From: Elusimicrobiota bacterium | Lineage (GTDB): Bacteria; Elusimicrobiota; Elusimicrobia; UBA1565; UBA9628 | NCBI GenBank assembly: GCA_028871595.1 | Contig: JAGWMT010000002.1 | Coordinates: 1 to 44,006, forward strand | Length of the DNA: 44,006 bases | Direction: 5' to 3' | Shown here: in pieces, positions 15,586 to 23,774 of the stretch | How the letters are laid out: the number at the start of each line of letters is the position of its first letter | Position numbering within the stretch: the first letter of the stretch is position 1 | Made by a program: the position numbers and the translations under genes | The notes under the pieces: generated by a model | The model's input: only the letters and a program-made list of their open reading frames with translations | The model's database searches: none | Told to the model about the DNA's origin: nothing

Positions 15586-15617
15586 GGACTCCGGCGAAGG
15601 CCGGGGTCCTCTTTTTT
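15586..15617 (+). terminator. Intrinsic-terminator-like hairpin in plus orientation
   Basis: Arms 15586-15595 and 15600-15609 form a 10-bp stem with one G-U pair and a GAAG loop, followed by TCTTTTTT at 15610-15617. The T-run is on the plus strand, although both neighbouring genes are on the minus strand. It could stop antisense transcription into lptD. The 135-base gap between lptD and the epimerase gene holds nothing else recognisable. Confidence 0.45.
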
Positions 15618-15634
15618 CCGGGGGAGGAGCCCCG

Positions 15635-17728
15635 TCAAGGCCTTAGGTCGGACGAATCCTTCTCGCGCCCCGGGAACCATTCCGACTCCCAGTCCCGGTG
15701 CTCGATGCGCTTGCGCTCCACCCCGGCGAAGCGCAATTCCACGCTACCCGAGACCTCCCCGACGCCGCCGGGACGGGACCGGGCGACCACCTTGGTGTCG
15801 AAATCGTGCCAGCGACGAGTCCAGGTGATCTCTTTTTCGAACAGCCGGGCGCCGCGCGCGCGCTGGAAGCCCCCCGGCGAATCCACCAACGAGCGCAGCC
15901 CCACGGCGACGTGCCAGGTGGGGCTGGACGGCGTGAAGGAGAAATCCAGGCTTTGGTAATACGTTCCCGGCGTGGTCAGGTTGTAGGCCACGCCTCCGCC
16001 GACGGAAAGGCCGTGCCCCCCGCTCCAGCGCGCGTCCAGGATGACGGAACGCTCCTGGCCGCGGTGCGTTCCGAACTGGTAGTCGTTATGGGCCGTGAAG
16101 GACAGGTCGTTCGTCGCCTGCCAGCTCAGGTCGGCCGTGACGGGCAGGAAGCGCTGGGGCACGTCGATGGTGTGGTCGCGGAAGGTCGCGAAGTCGTAGC
16201 CCGAGGCCAGGCGCGCCCAGGTGCGCCGGACCGGCACGAAGACGTCGGACAGGACCACCCGGTTCTGCTCCACGCCTTTGTCCGCGGGCGACGTGTCGCC
16301 GGTGAGCCCGTCGGGCTTCAAGCGCCGGACGAAAATGTGCGTGGCGTCGAGGTTGCCCAGAACCGTCCGGGTGCGGAGGTTGTTGGAGACGGTCCAGCGC
16401 GTCACCGCGGTGTCCAGGTTCGGATTGGTGGCGGGCGGTAGATAGTTCGTCTCATCGAAACGGCTGTAGTAGGTCTCGCTCAGACCCAGCTTCGGCGTGT
16501 AGCTCAGCCCGCGAACGAGGACGAAGGAGCGGGTTCCCTCCCAGGAGCCGTTGACGGACTTCTGCTGGTAGCCGCGCGTCCGGTCGTAGTTGTTGTCCGC
16601 AAAGCCGTTGAGGGAGTTGAGCCAAGGGAGCTTCCAGAGGCGGAACGGCGTGCTTTGCCCCTCCAGCCGCGGGAGGCTTTCGGTGTTGCGGGTGAAGCTG
16701 TTGGCCCGCGCCGGGTCCTGGACGTCGTCGCGGGAGTAGAGCAGGCGCACGGTTCCCCGCGGGGTCGTGCGCGTGAACGCGCCGCTGTTGACCAACTCCG
16801 GGGTGAGGCGGAACAAATCGGAGCGGACGTAGTCGTTGGTGAAGCTGGGGTCGGACTGGTACTGGAGGCGGCCCTGAAAGGAGATGGACGAGGTCAAGGT
16901 CTTGTAGCCGGCGCCGAACAGCCCCCAGCGGTCGTTGACGGTGCCGTCTTCCTTGATGCGGTAGCCGAACAGGGAGCCGCGCGAGTTCTCGTTCGCCCGG
17001 TGGTCCAGCTCTCCGCCGTAACCGAAGCCCTTGTTCTGGTAGTAGTCGTCGAAGAGTTTGCCGTATGTCGAGGTCGAGAGGCGCGCGGCCAATGTGCCCT
17101 TCAGGTAGGCCCCGTCGCGCCGGTCGTAGCCCGGGCGGAAGCGCCACTTCAAGTGCGGCTCCGACTCCAGCGACTTGTAGAAGAACGGCATATACAGGAG
17201 CGGCACCGGACCCAGGTAGAAGAAGGTGTTGGTGGAGAACAGGTATTTCTTGGGGACCACCCTCACCGTCGAGGCGTGGAAATGGTAGTCCGGCGGCACG
17301 CGCTCGCACGACGTGAAATTGGCGACGCGGTAGGACGTGCTGCGGTCCGGCCGCAGTTCGCCCTCGCGCGCGTGAATGCGCCAGTCGCCGCTGCCGGCCG
17401 AGGCCTGGAACAGGCGCGCCGTCTGTCCGGAGAAGTCGAACTCCCCCGAGTCCCCGTACACGGCCGACGTGCCGTCCTCGGCCAGCAAGGACGCGTCCGT
17501 GCGGCCGGTGCGGCGCGACGTGTCGATCCAGATGTCGCCGCCCTTGACCGTCATCGAGGATTCCTTCAGGACGACGCCGCCGGACAGGTGCAGCGAGGAG
17601 TGGGCGGCGTCGAACTCCGCCTTGTCGGCGGAGTAGTCGATGTGCGGCCCCGGCGGCGGAGGCGGGAGCGCGTAATCCTCGGCCGCGGCGGGAAGCGCCA
17701 GCAGCAGGGTGAGGAGCGCCCCCTTCAA
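15635..17728 (-). CDS. lptD: LptD/OstA-like outer-membrane LPS assembly protein
   Basis: About 697 residues. I choose the TTG at 17728, which overlaps the ROK kinase stop as TTGA, has GGGAG 5 bases upstream, and starts directly on a signal peptide (MKGALLTLLLALPAAAEDY). A longer GTG start at 17764 would put Arg-rich residues first. Domains: an OstA/LptA-like jelly roll (YSADKAEFDAAHSSLHLSGGVVLKE, about residues 30-170), then FTSCERVPPDYHFHASTVRVVPKKYLFSTNTFFYLGPVPLLYMPFFY, the typical junction to the barrel, and a C-terminal beta-barrel with alternating aromatic strands. It would insert lipopolysaccharide into the outer leaflet. Only one Cys is present, so the disulfides of the enterobacterial protein are absent. 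It ends the murA-folC-ROK chain. Confidence 0.85.
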   Translation of the reverse strand: MKGALLTLLLALPAAAEDYALPPPPPGPHIDYSADKAEFDAAHSSLHLSGGVVLKESSMTVKGGDIWIDTSRRTGRTDASLLAEDGTSAVYGDSGEFDFSGQTARLFQASAGSGDWRIHAREGELRPDRSTSYRVANFTSCERVPPDYHFHASTVRVVPKKYLFSTNTFFYLGPVPLLYMPFFYKSLESEPHLKWRFRPGYDRRDGAYLKGTLAARLSTSTYGKLFDDYYQNKGFGYGGELDHRANENSRGSLFGYRIKEDGTVNDRWGLFGAGYKTLTSSISFQGRLQYQSDPSFTNDYVRSDLFRLTPELVNSGAFTRTTPRGTVRLLYSRDDVQDPARANSFTRNTESLPRLEGQSTPFRLWKLPWLNSLNGFADNNYDRTRGYQQKSVNGSWEGTRSFVLVRGLSYTPKLGLSETYYSRFDETNYLPPATNPNLDTAVTRWTVSNNLRTRTVLGNLDATHIFVRRLKPDGLTGDTSPADKGVEQNRVVLSDVFVPVRRTWARLASGYDFATFRDHTIDVPQRFLPVTADLSWQATNDLSFTAHNDYQFGTHRGQERSVILDARWSGGHGLSVGGGVAYNLTTPGTYYQSLDFSFTPSSPTWHVAVGLRSLVDSPGGFQRARGARLFEKEITWTRRWHDFDTKVVARSRPGGVGEVSGSVELRFAGVERKRIEHRDWESEWFPGREKDSSDLRP

Positions 17729-18621
17729 CGGCGCTCCCGCGACAGCAGGGCCGCGCCGACGCACCCCCAGTCCCGCTCCGCGGGCGCCGCCAAGGTCAGC
17801 GCCGCGAACGGCTCGCGGAAGGGCTGGGCCTTGAACACGCGCCGCACCGGGTCCAAAATGAGACGGCCCGCGCGCGCCACGCCGCCCAGTACAAGGACCG
17901 CGTCGGGGTTGAATAGAAGCACGGCGTTCGAGAGTCCGATGCCCAGCCAGGTCCCGGCCTCATCCCAGACCTTCATCGCGCCGGGAACTCCGGCGCGGGC
18001 GGCCTCGGCCAGGGCCTTCGGCGTCAGCGGCGAGGGCGGGCGGCGCATCAGGCGGCGCGCGATCCGCTGCAGGCCATAGGTGCCGGCGTACGCCTCCAGG
18101 CAGCCGCGCCGGCCGCAACGGCATAACGCCCCGCCGGCCCGCACGATCTGATGGCCGATCTCCCCCGCGGCGCCGGTCGCGCCGCGGTGCAGACGCCCGT
18201 TCAGGATCAGGCCCCCGCCTACCCCGGTACCCAGGGTCACTCCGACCACGTGGCGGGGCTTGCGCTTCAGGTCCGCGACGTAGCCGCCCCAGACGGCGAC
18301 GTTCGCGTCGTTGTCGGCGACGGCGCGGATTCCCAGACGGCGCTGGAACTCGCGCGTGAAGGAGAAGCCCACCCAGCGCTTCAGATTCGGGGCGAACAGC
18401 AAGGTCCCCGTCTCCGCGTCAACGCCGCCGGCCAGTCCCAGCCCCAAGGTGCCGTAACGCCAGCCCTTCAGCGCCGCGGCGACGCGGCGCGCGAATTCGG
18501 ACGGCGTCTGGCGCGGATCGGTCGGGATCTGGACGGAGCGGACCACGTCGCCCGACGGCGTCACCAGGCCGATCTTGGCGAAGGTCCCCCCGACGTCCAC
18601 GCCGACGGACAGGGACGTCAC
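17725..18621 (-). CDS. ROK-family sugar kinase (glucokinase-like)
   Basis: 298 residues from the GTG at 18621, which overlaps the folC stop as GTGA. The phosphate-binding loop is DVGGTFAKIGLV (residues 9-20), the likely catalytic Asp105 is in ADNDANVAVWG, and VTLGTGVGGGLILNGRLHRGATGAAGEIGH carries the ExGH motif (Glu154, His157). The ROK zinc motif CRCGRRGCLEAYAG (Cys167, Cys169, Cys174, with His157) is complete. It should phosphorylate a hexose, most likely glucose, with ATP. There is no N-terminal DNA-binding domain, so it is a kinase rather than a repressor. Glucose released by the GH15 enzyme at 8.5 kb is a possible substrate, but that link is speculative. Confidence 0.92.
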   Translation of the reverse strand: MTSLSVGVDVGGTFAKIGLVTPSGDVVRSVQIPTDPRQTPSEFARRVAAALKGWRYGTLGLGLAGGVDAETGTLLFAPNLKRWVGFSFTREFQRRLGIRAVADNDANVAVWGGYVADLKRKPRHVVGVTLGTGVGGGLILNGRLHRGATGAAGEIGHQIVRAGGALCRCGRRGCLEAYAGTYGLQRIARRLMRRPPSPLTPKALAEAARAGVPGAMKVWDEAGTWLGIGLSNAVLLFNPDAVLVLGGVARAGRLILDPVRRVFKAQPFREPFAALTLAAPAERDWGCVGAALLSRERR

Positions 18622-19868
18622 GCGCGCCTCCCGGCGAAAGCCAAGGCGGCCCCGGCCAGATACAAGGACCCGGCGCACACGGACACGGCCGGGGCCTTCG
18701 CGTCGCGCTTCCAGGCCGCCAGGGCCGAGGCGGGGTCGCGTTCCACGGTGACATGCGCCCGCGGAACGATCCGGCGCACGGCTTCGGCGAAGGCGATGGG
18801 GTCCAGGGCGCGCGGACTGGGCGGACGGACCACGACCACGTCGCGCAGAAAGGGCGCCAACGGTTTCAGCACGCCGGACACGTCCTTGTCGCGCATGATT
18901 CCCAGGATCCAGCGGGACGGACGCTTCGACCACGGCGAGGAGCGCCACGTGTCGGCGAGCGCGCGGGAGGCCTCGGGATTGTGGGCTCCGTCCACGATGA
19001 TGAATTTCTTTCCGACGCGGATCGGCTCGAACCGTCCGGGCCATTTCACCGCGGCCAAGCCCCGGCGCCAGGCCGACTCGGGCACCTTCAGGCCGGAGGC
19101 CTCCACGGCGGCGCGGGCCAAAGCGGCATTGCGTCCCTGGCGGGCGCCCAAAAGGCTCAAGCGATACCTGCCGCCGTTCGGCGCGCGCAGGACCTGCGCA
19201 CCGCGCGCCCAATCCGTACGGACGACGCTCCACGGACGCTTCACGATGACCGGATCGCCGCGCCGCGCGGCGCGGCGGATGACGGGCACGTCGGGGAACA
19301 CGGCGGGGCGCCCTGTTTTAAATATTCCGGCTTTTTGGGCCGCTATCCTCGCCAAGGTCCGCCCCAGATACGCTTGATGATCGTAATCGACCGACGTCAC
19401 GATGGCGGCCAGCGGTTTCGTCACGACGTTGGTGGCGTCCAAGCGCCCCCCCAGCCCGGTCTCGAGCACCGCCACGTCGCAGCGGCTCTCCACGAAATAT
19501 TGGAACGCGATGGAGGTCAGCAGTTCGAAGTAGGTCAGCTGTTTTTTCGGATCGGCCGCGAGGGTTCGCTTCATCAGGCGCGCGAACGCGGCCTCGGAAA
19601 TCGGCCGTCCGTTCACCGAAATTCGCTCCCTCACGTTTAAGAGATGCGGCGAAATAAATAAACCGACGCGCCGTCCCGAAGCGCGCAGCACGCTCGCCAG
19701 CATGGCGCACGTCGCGCCTTTACCGTTTGTGCCCGCGACGTGGAACGCGGGCACTGTCTCGTGCGGGGAGCCCAGGCGGTCCAGATGGGCGCGAACTCGG
19801 TCCAAGCCCAGCACGATGCGCGTCTCCAGCCGCGCCTCGAGGGCCGCGAGGGCCGAGGCGAAGGTCAT
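18618..19868 (-). CDS. folC: Folylpolyglutamate synthase / dihydrofolate synthase
   Basis: 416 residues from the ATG at 19868 (ATGA overlap with murA). The Mur-ligase fold is evident: FHVAGTNGKGATCAMLASVL with the P-loop at residues 46-51, FISPHLLNVRERISVNGRPI, the LETGLGGRLDATNVV motif that separates FolC from the Mur ligases, SVDYDHQAYLGRTLARIAAQKAGIFK, and FIIVDGAHNPEASRAL. It adds glutamate to dihydropteroate or folates in the cytoplasm. The chain continues with the ROK kinase through a GTGA overlap. Longer open frame upstream of this start lies inside murA and is not coding. Confidence 0.95.
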   Translation of the reverse strand: MTFASALAALEARLETRIVLGLDRVRAHLDRLGSPHETVPAFHVAGTNGKGATCAMLASVLRASGRRVGLFISPHLLNVRERISVNGRPISEAAFARLMKRTLAADPKKQLTYFELLTSIAFQYFVESRCDVAVLETGLGGRLDATNVVTKPLAAIVTSVDYDHQAYLGRTLARIAAQKAGIFKTGRPAVFPDVPVIRRAARRGDPVIVKRPWSVVRTDWARGAQVLRAPNGGRYRLSLLGARQGRNAALARAAVEASGLKVPESAWRRGLAAVKWPGRFEPIRVGKKFIIVDGAHNPEASRALADTWRSSPWSKRPSRWILGIMRDKDVSGVLKPLAPFLRDVVVVRPPSPRALDPIAFAEAVRRIVPRAHVTVERDPASALAAWKRDAKAPAVSVCAGSLYLAGAALAFAGRRA

Positions 19869-21118
19869 TTCGCGCGCTCGACGCGGGCGCCGGCGCGGGC
19901 GAGCTTGCGCTCGACCGCCTCGTAGCCCCGGTCGATGTGATAGACGCGGGAGATCACGGTGCGCCCGTGGGCGGCGAGCGCCGCGATCAGGAGGGCCGCG
20001 CCGGCGCGCAGGTCGGACGCCATGATCGGCGCGGCGGACAGGCGCTCGACGCCGGCCACGACGGCCTCTGAGCCCGACACGGCGATCTGAGCTCCCATGC
20101 GGCCCAATTCGGCGGCGTGCATGAAGCGGTTCTCGAAAACGGCCTCCTGCACCTTGGTGAAGCCGGTCGCCAAGGTCATCAGCGCCATCCACGGCGCCTG
20201 CAGGTCGGTGGGGAAGCCCGGGTGCGGGGCGGTCTTGACCGCGACCGATTTCGGGCGGCGCTCCATGGAGATCTCGATCCAGCCGCGTCCGGTCTTGATC
20301 TTGGCTCCGGTCCTCTTCAGCGCCGCGATCACGGCGCCGAGATGCTCGGCCTGGGCGCCGACGACGCGCACCTTGCCGCGCGTGGCGGCGGTCGCGATCA
20401 GGAAGGTGCCGGCCTCGATGCGGTCGGCGATGACGCGGTGGCGCGCGCCGTGAAGTTTGGCGCGGCCCTCGACGACGACGGTCGATGACCCGGCGCCGGT
20501 CACCTTCGCGCCCAGGCGGGTCAGGAAGTTCCCTAAGTCCTCGATCTCGGGCTCGCGCGCGGCGTTCTTGATGGTGGTGCGTCCAGGGGTGACGGCGGCG
20601 GCCATCATCAGGTTCTCGGTGGCGCCGACGCTGGGGAAGCGGAGCTTGATGGGCACGGCGTTCAGGCGCGGCGCGGACATGATGATGTCGCCCTGGTCGG
20701 CGATGCGGCGCGCGCCCATGGTCTCGAAGCCCTTCAGGTGGATGTCGATGGGGCGCAGGCCGATGGCGCAGCCGCCGGGGATGGGCACGCGCACCAGGCC
20801 GAAGCGCGCCAGCAGGGGACCCGCGGCCAGGACCGAGGCGCGCATCTGCTTGACGATGTCGTAGGGCGCCTGGGTCTTGAGGGAGCCGGTGGACTCGACG
20901 CGGAGGGTGGAGCCGTCCACGGTCACGCGCTTGCCCAGGCTTTCGAGCAGGCGCACGGTGGTGCGGATGTCGCGCAAGGCGGTGGGACAATTCTCGATGA
21001 CGCAGGGCTCGTCGGTCAGCAACGTCGCGATCAGGATGGGGAGCGCGGCGTTCTTCGAGCCGCTGACCGGAATCGTCCCCTCCAGGCGCCGTCCGCCCTC
21101 GATGATCAGTCGATCCAT
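19865..21118 (-). CDS. murA: UDP-N-acetylglucosamine 1-carboxyvinyltransferase
   Basis: 417 residues, the normal length. It begins with LIIEGGRRLEGTIPVSGSKNAALPILIATLLT, with the substrate-binding Lys-Asn pair, and has the catalytic Cys117 in PGGCAIGLRPIDIHLKG, so the fosfomycin-sensitive type is expected. GTFLIATAATRG, PHPGFPTDLQAPWMALMTLATG and DRGYEAVERKLARAGARVER are also typical. It transfers enolpyruvate from PEP to UDP-GlcNAc, the first committed step of peptidoglycan synthesis. It lies 25 bases after prmC, and a TAAAGT hexamer 9 bases before its ATG might be an internal promoter. Coupled to folC by ATGA. Confidence 0.97.
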   Translation of the reverse strand: MDRLIIEGGRRLEGTIPVSGSKNAALPILIATLLTDEPCVIENCPTALRDIRTTVRLLESLGKRVTVDGSTLRVESTGSLKTQAPYDIVKQMRASVLAAGPLLARFGLVRVPIPGGCAIGLRPIDIHLKGFETMGARRIADQGDIIMSAPRLNAVPIKLRFPSVGATENLMMAAAVTPGRTTIKNAAREPEIEDLGNFLTRLGAKVTGAGSSTVVVEGRAKLHGARHRVIADRIEAGTFLIATAATRGKVRVVGAQAEHLGAVIAALKRTGAKIKTGRGWIEISMERRPKSVAVKTAPHPGFPTDLQAPWMALMTLATGFTKVQEAVFENRFMHAAELGRMGAQIAVSGSEAVVAGVERLSAAPIMASDLRAGAALLIAALAAHGRTVISRVYHIDRGYEAVERKLARAGARVERAK

Positions 21119-21143
21119 GGAAAGCTCACTTTATCATTTTGGG

Positions 21144-22001
21144 TCATTGCGGGAGGCGGCCGATGGCCATCCGGTCCCGGCCGGACGCGTCCTTCTTGAT
21201 CATCACGCCCTGGAAGCCGGCCCCGTTGAGCAGCTTGGCCACGGCGGGTCCCTGGCGCGCCTCGATCTCCAGCGCCAGATAGCCGCCGGGCTTGAGCATC
21301 TTCGGCGCCGCGTCGACGATGGCGCGGATGGCGTCCAGTCCGTCCTTGCCGCCGTCCAGCGCTAGGCGCGGCTCGAACATCACCTCGGGTTCCAGCCCGT
21401 CCAAGTCCTTGGTCGGGATGTAGGGCGGGTTGGAGACAAGGATGTCCGCCCAGCCGCGCAGTCCCGCTTTATTGGAAAAAAGGTCCTCGCGCACGAAACG
21501 AATCCGGTTCGACACATGATGCGTCAGCGCGTTCTTGCGCGCCAAATCCAGCGCCTTGTCGCTGACGTCGGTCGCGAACACGGTCGCCTGCGGGAGCAGT
21601 TGGGCGAGAGCGATAGCCACGCACCCGGTACCAGTTCCGATCTCCAAAACTTTCGGCGCGGGGACCTTGAGCGCCTTGACCAGGCGTTCGCACTCCAGGA
21701 CCAGTTCCTCGGTCTCCGGGCGCGGGATCAGGGAGTCGCGGGTGACGGCGATGGGGATGCCCAGGAACGGCTGAGTCCCCAGGATGTAGGCCAGCGGCAG
21801 GCGCTTGGCCCGCTCCTTGATCCACGTTCCGTACTGGTAGGACTGCTTCTCCGTGAGCTCCTGCCGCCCCCGAAGGACGGCCGCGCCGCGGCCGACGCCC
21901 AGCATCTCGGCCATCAGGAACTCGGCGCTGGCCTTGGCCTCGGGCACGCCTCGCGCGGTCAGAGTCGCCTCGCCCTGCGCCAGCCATTCGGCGACGGTCA
22001 T
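21144..22001 (-). CDS. prmC: Release-factor glutamine methyltransferase
   Basis: 285 residues. The N-terminal helical domain (about residues 1-75) is followed by the methyltransferase domain: [12 protein letters not shown], the SAM-binding [16 protein letters not shown] (about residues 118-133), and the NPPY motif at 191-194, which positions the substrate glutamine. It methylates the Gln of the GGQ motif in release factors using SAM. Its gene overlaps the 3' end of prfA, its substrate, by 4 bases (ATGA), the arrangement commonly seen for prfA-prmC. Confidence 0.97.
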   Translation of the reverse strand: MTVAEWLAQGEATLTARGVPEAKASAEFLMAEMLGVGRGAAVLRGRQELTEKQSYQYGTWIKERAKRLPLAYILGTQPFLGIPIAVTRDSLIPRPETEELVLECERLVKALKVPAPKVLEIGTGTGCVAIALAQLLPQATVFATDVSDKALDLARKNALTHHVSNRIRFVREDLFSNKAGLRGWADILVSNPPYIPTKDLDGLEPEVMFEPRLALDGGKDGLDAIRAIVDAAPKMLKPGGYLALEIEARQGPAVAKLLNGAGFQGVMIKKDASGRDRMAIGRLPQ

Positions 22002-23050
22002 GCGGCCGCATCCATACGCAATCGACGCTGTTCCTCTCGCAATGCCTGCAACACCGCGCCTAATCCCCCGCCCTCAATTATTTCAGCCAGGTTGTGCCAG
22101 GAACGTTCCAGGCGATGGTCCGTCACGCGCGATTGCGGGAAATTGTAGGTGCGGATTTTTTCCGAGCGGTCGCCGGTTCCCACCTGCGTCTTGCGCGCGC
22201 TGGCGTTGGACGCGGCGGCCTTGGTCTTCTCGGCGTCGGCCAGCATGGCGTACAGGCGCTTCATGGCTTTCTCGCGGTTGCGGCCCTGGGAGCGCTCTTC
22301 CTGGCACTCGACGATCATGCCGGACGGGATATGGGTGATGCGCACCGCCGTCTCCACCTTGTTGACGTTTTGGCCGCCGGCGCCGCCCGCGCGGTAGGTG
22401 TCCACCTTCAGGTCGTCGGACTTGATGGTGACCTCGACCTCCTCCACCTCGGGCATCACGGCGACGGTGACGGTGGAGGTGTGGATGCGCCCGGCGGCCT
22501 CGGTGGCGGGGACGCGTTGGACGCGGTGCACGCCGCCTTCCAGGCGCAGCCAGGCATAGACCTCCTTGCCCGACAGAAAGATCACGCCCGACTTCAGTCC
22601 CTTGCCCGACACCGAGGCCTCCTGGACCTCGACCGACCACTTCTTCGTCTCGGCGAAACGGGTGTACATGCGCAGGAGTTCCCCGGCGAACAAGGCGGCC
22701 TCGTCGCCGCCGGCGCCGGCGCGGATTTCCAGGTAGCAGTTCTTCTCGTCGTCGGGATCCTTGGGCAGGAGGTCGAGCAGGATCTCCTGCTCCAGCGCCG
22801 CCGCGCGCGCCTGGATGGGCGGCAGTTCCTCGTGCGCCATCGGGCCCATCTCCGGATCGTCCTTGAGGGCTTCCAGATCGCCGGCTTCCTTTTCGAGCCT
22901 CGCCAGCTCGCGCACCTTCGCGATCACAGGAGCCTGCGCCGCGTGCTTCAGCGACAGCTCCTTGACCTCGGCCGCCGACAGCCCCGCCGTCCCGAGTTTA
23001 TTCTCGATCTCGCGGAAGTCCACGTCCAATTTGGCGATCTTCTTATCCAA
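21998..23050 (-). CDS. prfA: Peptide chain release factor 1
   Basis: 350 residues. Class I release factor: the stop-codon-reading PAT tripeptide is at residues 181-183 ([10 protein letters not shown]) and the peptidyl-tRNA hydrolysis motif GGQ at 225-227 ([20 protein letters not shown]). PAT marks RF1, which reads UAA and UAG. The only usable start is TTG at 23050, directly against the end of an 82-bp palindromic element. An AAGG inside the element, 9 bases before the TTG, may serve as ribosome binding site. In relatives the protein often begins Met-Leu-Asp, so this TTG may originally have been codon 2, with the native ATG lost or displaced by the insertion. Confidence 0.94.
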   Translation of the reverse strand: MDKKIAKLDVDFREIENKLGTAGLSAAEVKELSLKHAAQAPVIAKVRELARLEKEAGDLEALKDDPEMGPMAHEELPPIQARAAALEQEILLDLLPKDPDDEKNCYLEIRAGAGGDEAALFAGELLRMYTRFAETKKWSVEVQEASVSGKGLKSGVIFLSGKEVYAWLRLEGGVHRVQRVPATEAAGRIHTSTVTVAVMPEVEEVEVTIKSDDLKVDTYRAGGAGGQNVNKVETAVRITHIPSGMIVECQEERSQGRNREKAMKRLYAMLADAEKTKAAASNASARKTQVGTGDRSEKIRTYNFPQSRVTDHRLERSWHNLAEIIEGGGLGAVLQALREEQRRLRMDAAA

Positions 23051-23132
23051 GGGGTCAGGCCTTCAATTATTTCAATTATTCGATCAGGGTCCGGGGGCGC
23101 GAAATAAGTCAATTAAGTCAAAGCCTGACCCC
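23051..23132. repeat. REP-like palindromic mini-element related to the RAYT element ends
   Basis: An 82-bp imperfect palindrome. The left arm from 23051 and right arm ending at 23132 both begin GGGGTCAGGC on their own strand and match at roughly 24 of the first 30 positions, around a GC-rich centre near 23081-23100. The right arm closely resembles the inverted repeat of the RAYT element at 12 kb (GGGGTCAGGCTTT..ACTTA..TGACTTATTT). It has no coding capacity, so it would be a non-autonomous copy moved in trans. It separates the rpmE terminator from the prfA start. Confidence 0.8.
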
Positions 23133-23137
23133 CCACT

Positions 23138-23176
23138 AAAAAGCGGGAGCCCCGGCGAGGGTGTCGCCGGGGCTCC
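23138..23176 (-). terminator. Rho-independent terminator of rpmE
   Basis: A perfect 13-bp stem (23146-23158 with 23164-23176) and 5-base loop, followed on the minus strand by five T residues (23142-23138). It lies 15 bases after the rpmE stop and upstream of prfA, so prfA must be transcribed by read-through or from a promoter further on. Confidence 0.88.
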
Positions 23177-23191
23177 AGTCTAAGGATCGCG

Positions 23192-23611
23192 CTAAGCGGC
23201 TTTCTTTTCGGGCGCCTTTTCTTTCTTGGGGGCGGTCTTCTTGGCGGCGGCCTTCTCTTCCTTGGTGGGAGCGGTGGAGAGGACCTTCGCGCGCTTGGCC
23301 GTGTGGCCGACGTGCTCGAGCTGCTTGCCGGCCTTCTTGGCGGCCTTGCGCTCGACGGTCTTGCCGGCGGTGGTCTCGAAGCGCTTCTTGAAGCGGTCGA
23401 TGCGGCCCGCGGTGTCGATCACGCGCTGCTGGCCGGTGTAGAAAGGATGCGAGAACGCCGAGATGTCCAGCTTGACCAGCGGATAGGTCTTGCCGTCTTC
23501 CCAGGCGATGGTGTCCTTGGCGTTGACGGTGGAGCGGGTCACGAAGGACTTGTTGGCCTGGACGTCCTGGAAGACGACCGGGCGGTAGACGGGATGGATG
23601 CTCTTCTTCAT
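23192..23611 (-). CDS. rpmE: Ribosomal protein bL31, type B, with long Lys/Ala-rich tail
   Basis: 139 residues. The first 85 are bL31 of the zinc-free B type: [17 protein letters not shown] at the N-terminus, [47 protein letters not shown]. The Cys zinc ligands of the A type are absent. Ordinary type B proteins end near here; this one continues for about 50 residues of Lys, Ala, Glu and Pro, ending in repeated [20 protein letters not shown] segments. Such tails are usually flexible and may bind RNA. It is part of the large ribosomal subunit, at the bridge to the small subunit. Single-gene transcript with its own promoter and terminator. Confidence 0.93.
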   Translation of the reverse strand: MKKSIHPVYRPVVFQDVQANKSFVTRSTVNAKDTIAWEDGKTYPLVKLDISAFSHPFYTGQQRVIDTAGRIDRFKKRFETTAGKTVERKAAKKAGKQLEHVGHTAKRAKVLSTAPTKEEKAAAKKTAPKKEKAPEKKAA

Positions 23612-23651
23612 ATATTTCGGGGAAACTACCTCGTTTAAAGCGTCTTTGGCC

Positions 23652-23657
23652 AGTATA
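23652..23657 (-). promoter_or_regulatory. Extended -10 of the rpmE promoter
   Basis: TGC-TATACT on the minus strand, preceded by a run of eight T residues; 40 bases before the rpmE start. The -35 is weak, as is common with an extended -10. Confidence 0.5.
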
Positions 23658-23740
23658 GCAAAAAAAACCGTCCTATGCCGTCGTGCGCGGACCTAGTCGC
23701 CCGGGACCGTTCGGCCCAGGCGGAGGGAAGCTTCGTCATT

Positions 23741-23746
23741 TACACT
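23741..23746 (+). promoter_or_regulatory. Possible -10 of the phospholipase-D-family gene
   Basis: TACACT on the plus strand, 28 bases before the ATG at 23775. No convincing -35 is seen. The ribosome binding site is AGAGG near 23763-23767. The divergent gap 23612-23774 holds this and the rpmE promoter, and nothing else recognised. Confidence 0.3.
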
Positions 23747-23774
23747 GAAGCATCCCTTTTAAAAGAGGTCACGA

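Noticed and set aside
19869..20990. Extension of the folC frame upstream of its ATG
   Set aside because: It lies wholly within murA in another frame and has a compositionally odd Arg/His-rich product; the ATGA overlap at 19865-19868 marks the true start.
23051..23132. CRISPR-like or tRNA-like reading of the palindrome near prfA
   Set aside because: It is a single imperfect palindrome with no repeat-spacer series and no cloverleaf; its ends match the RAYT element instead.
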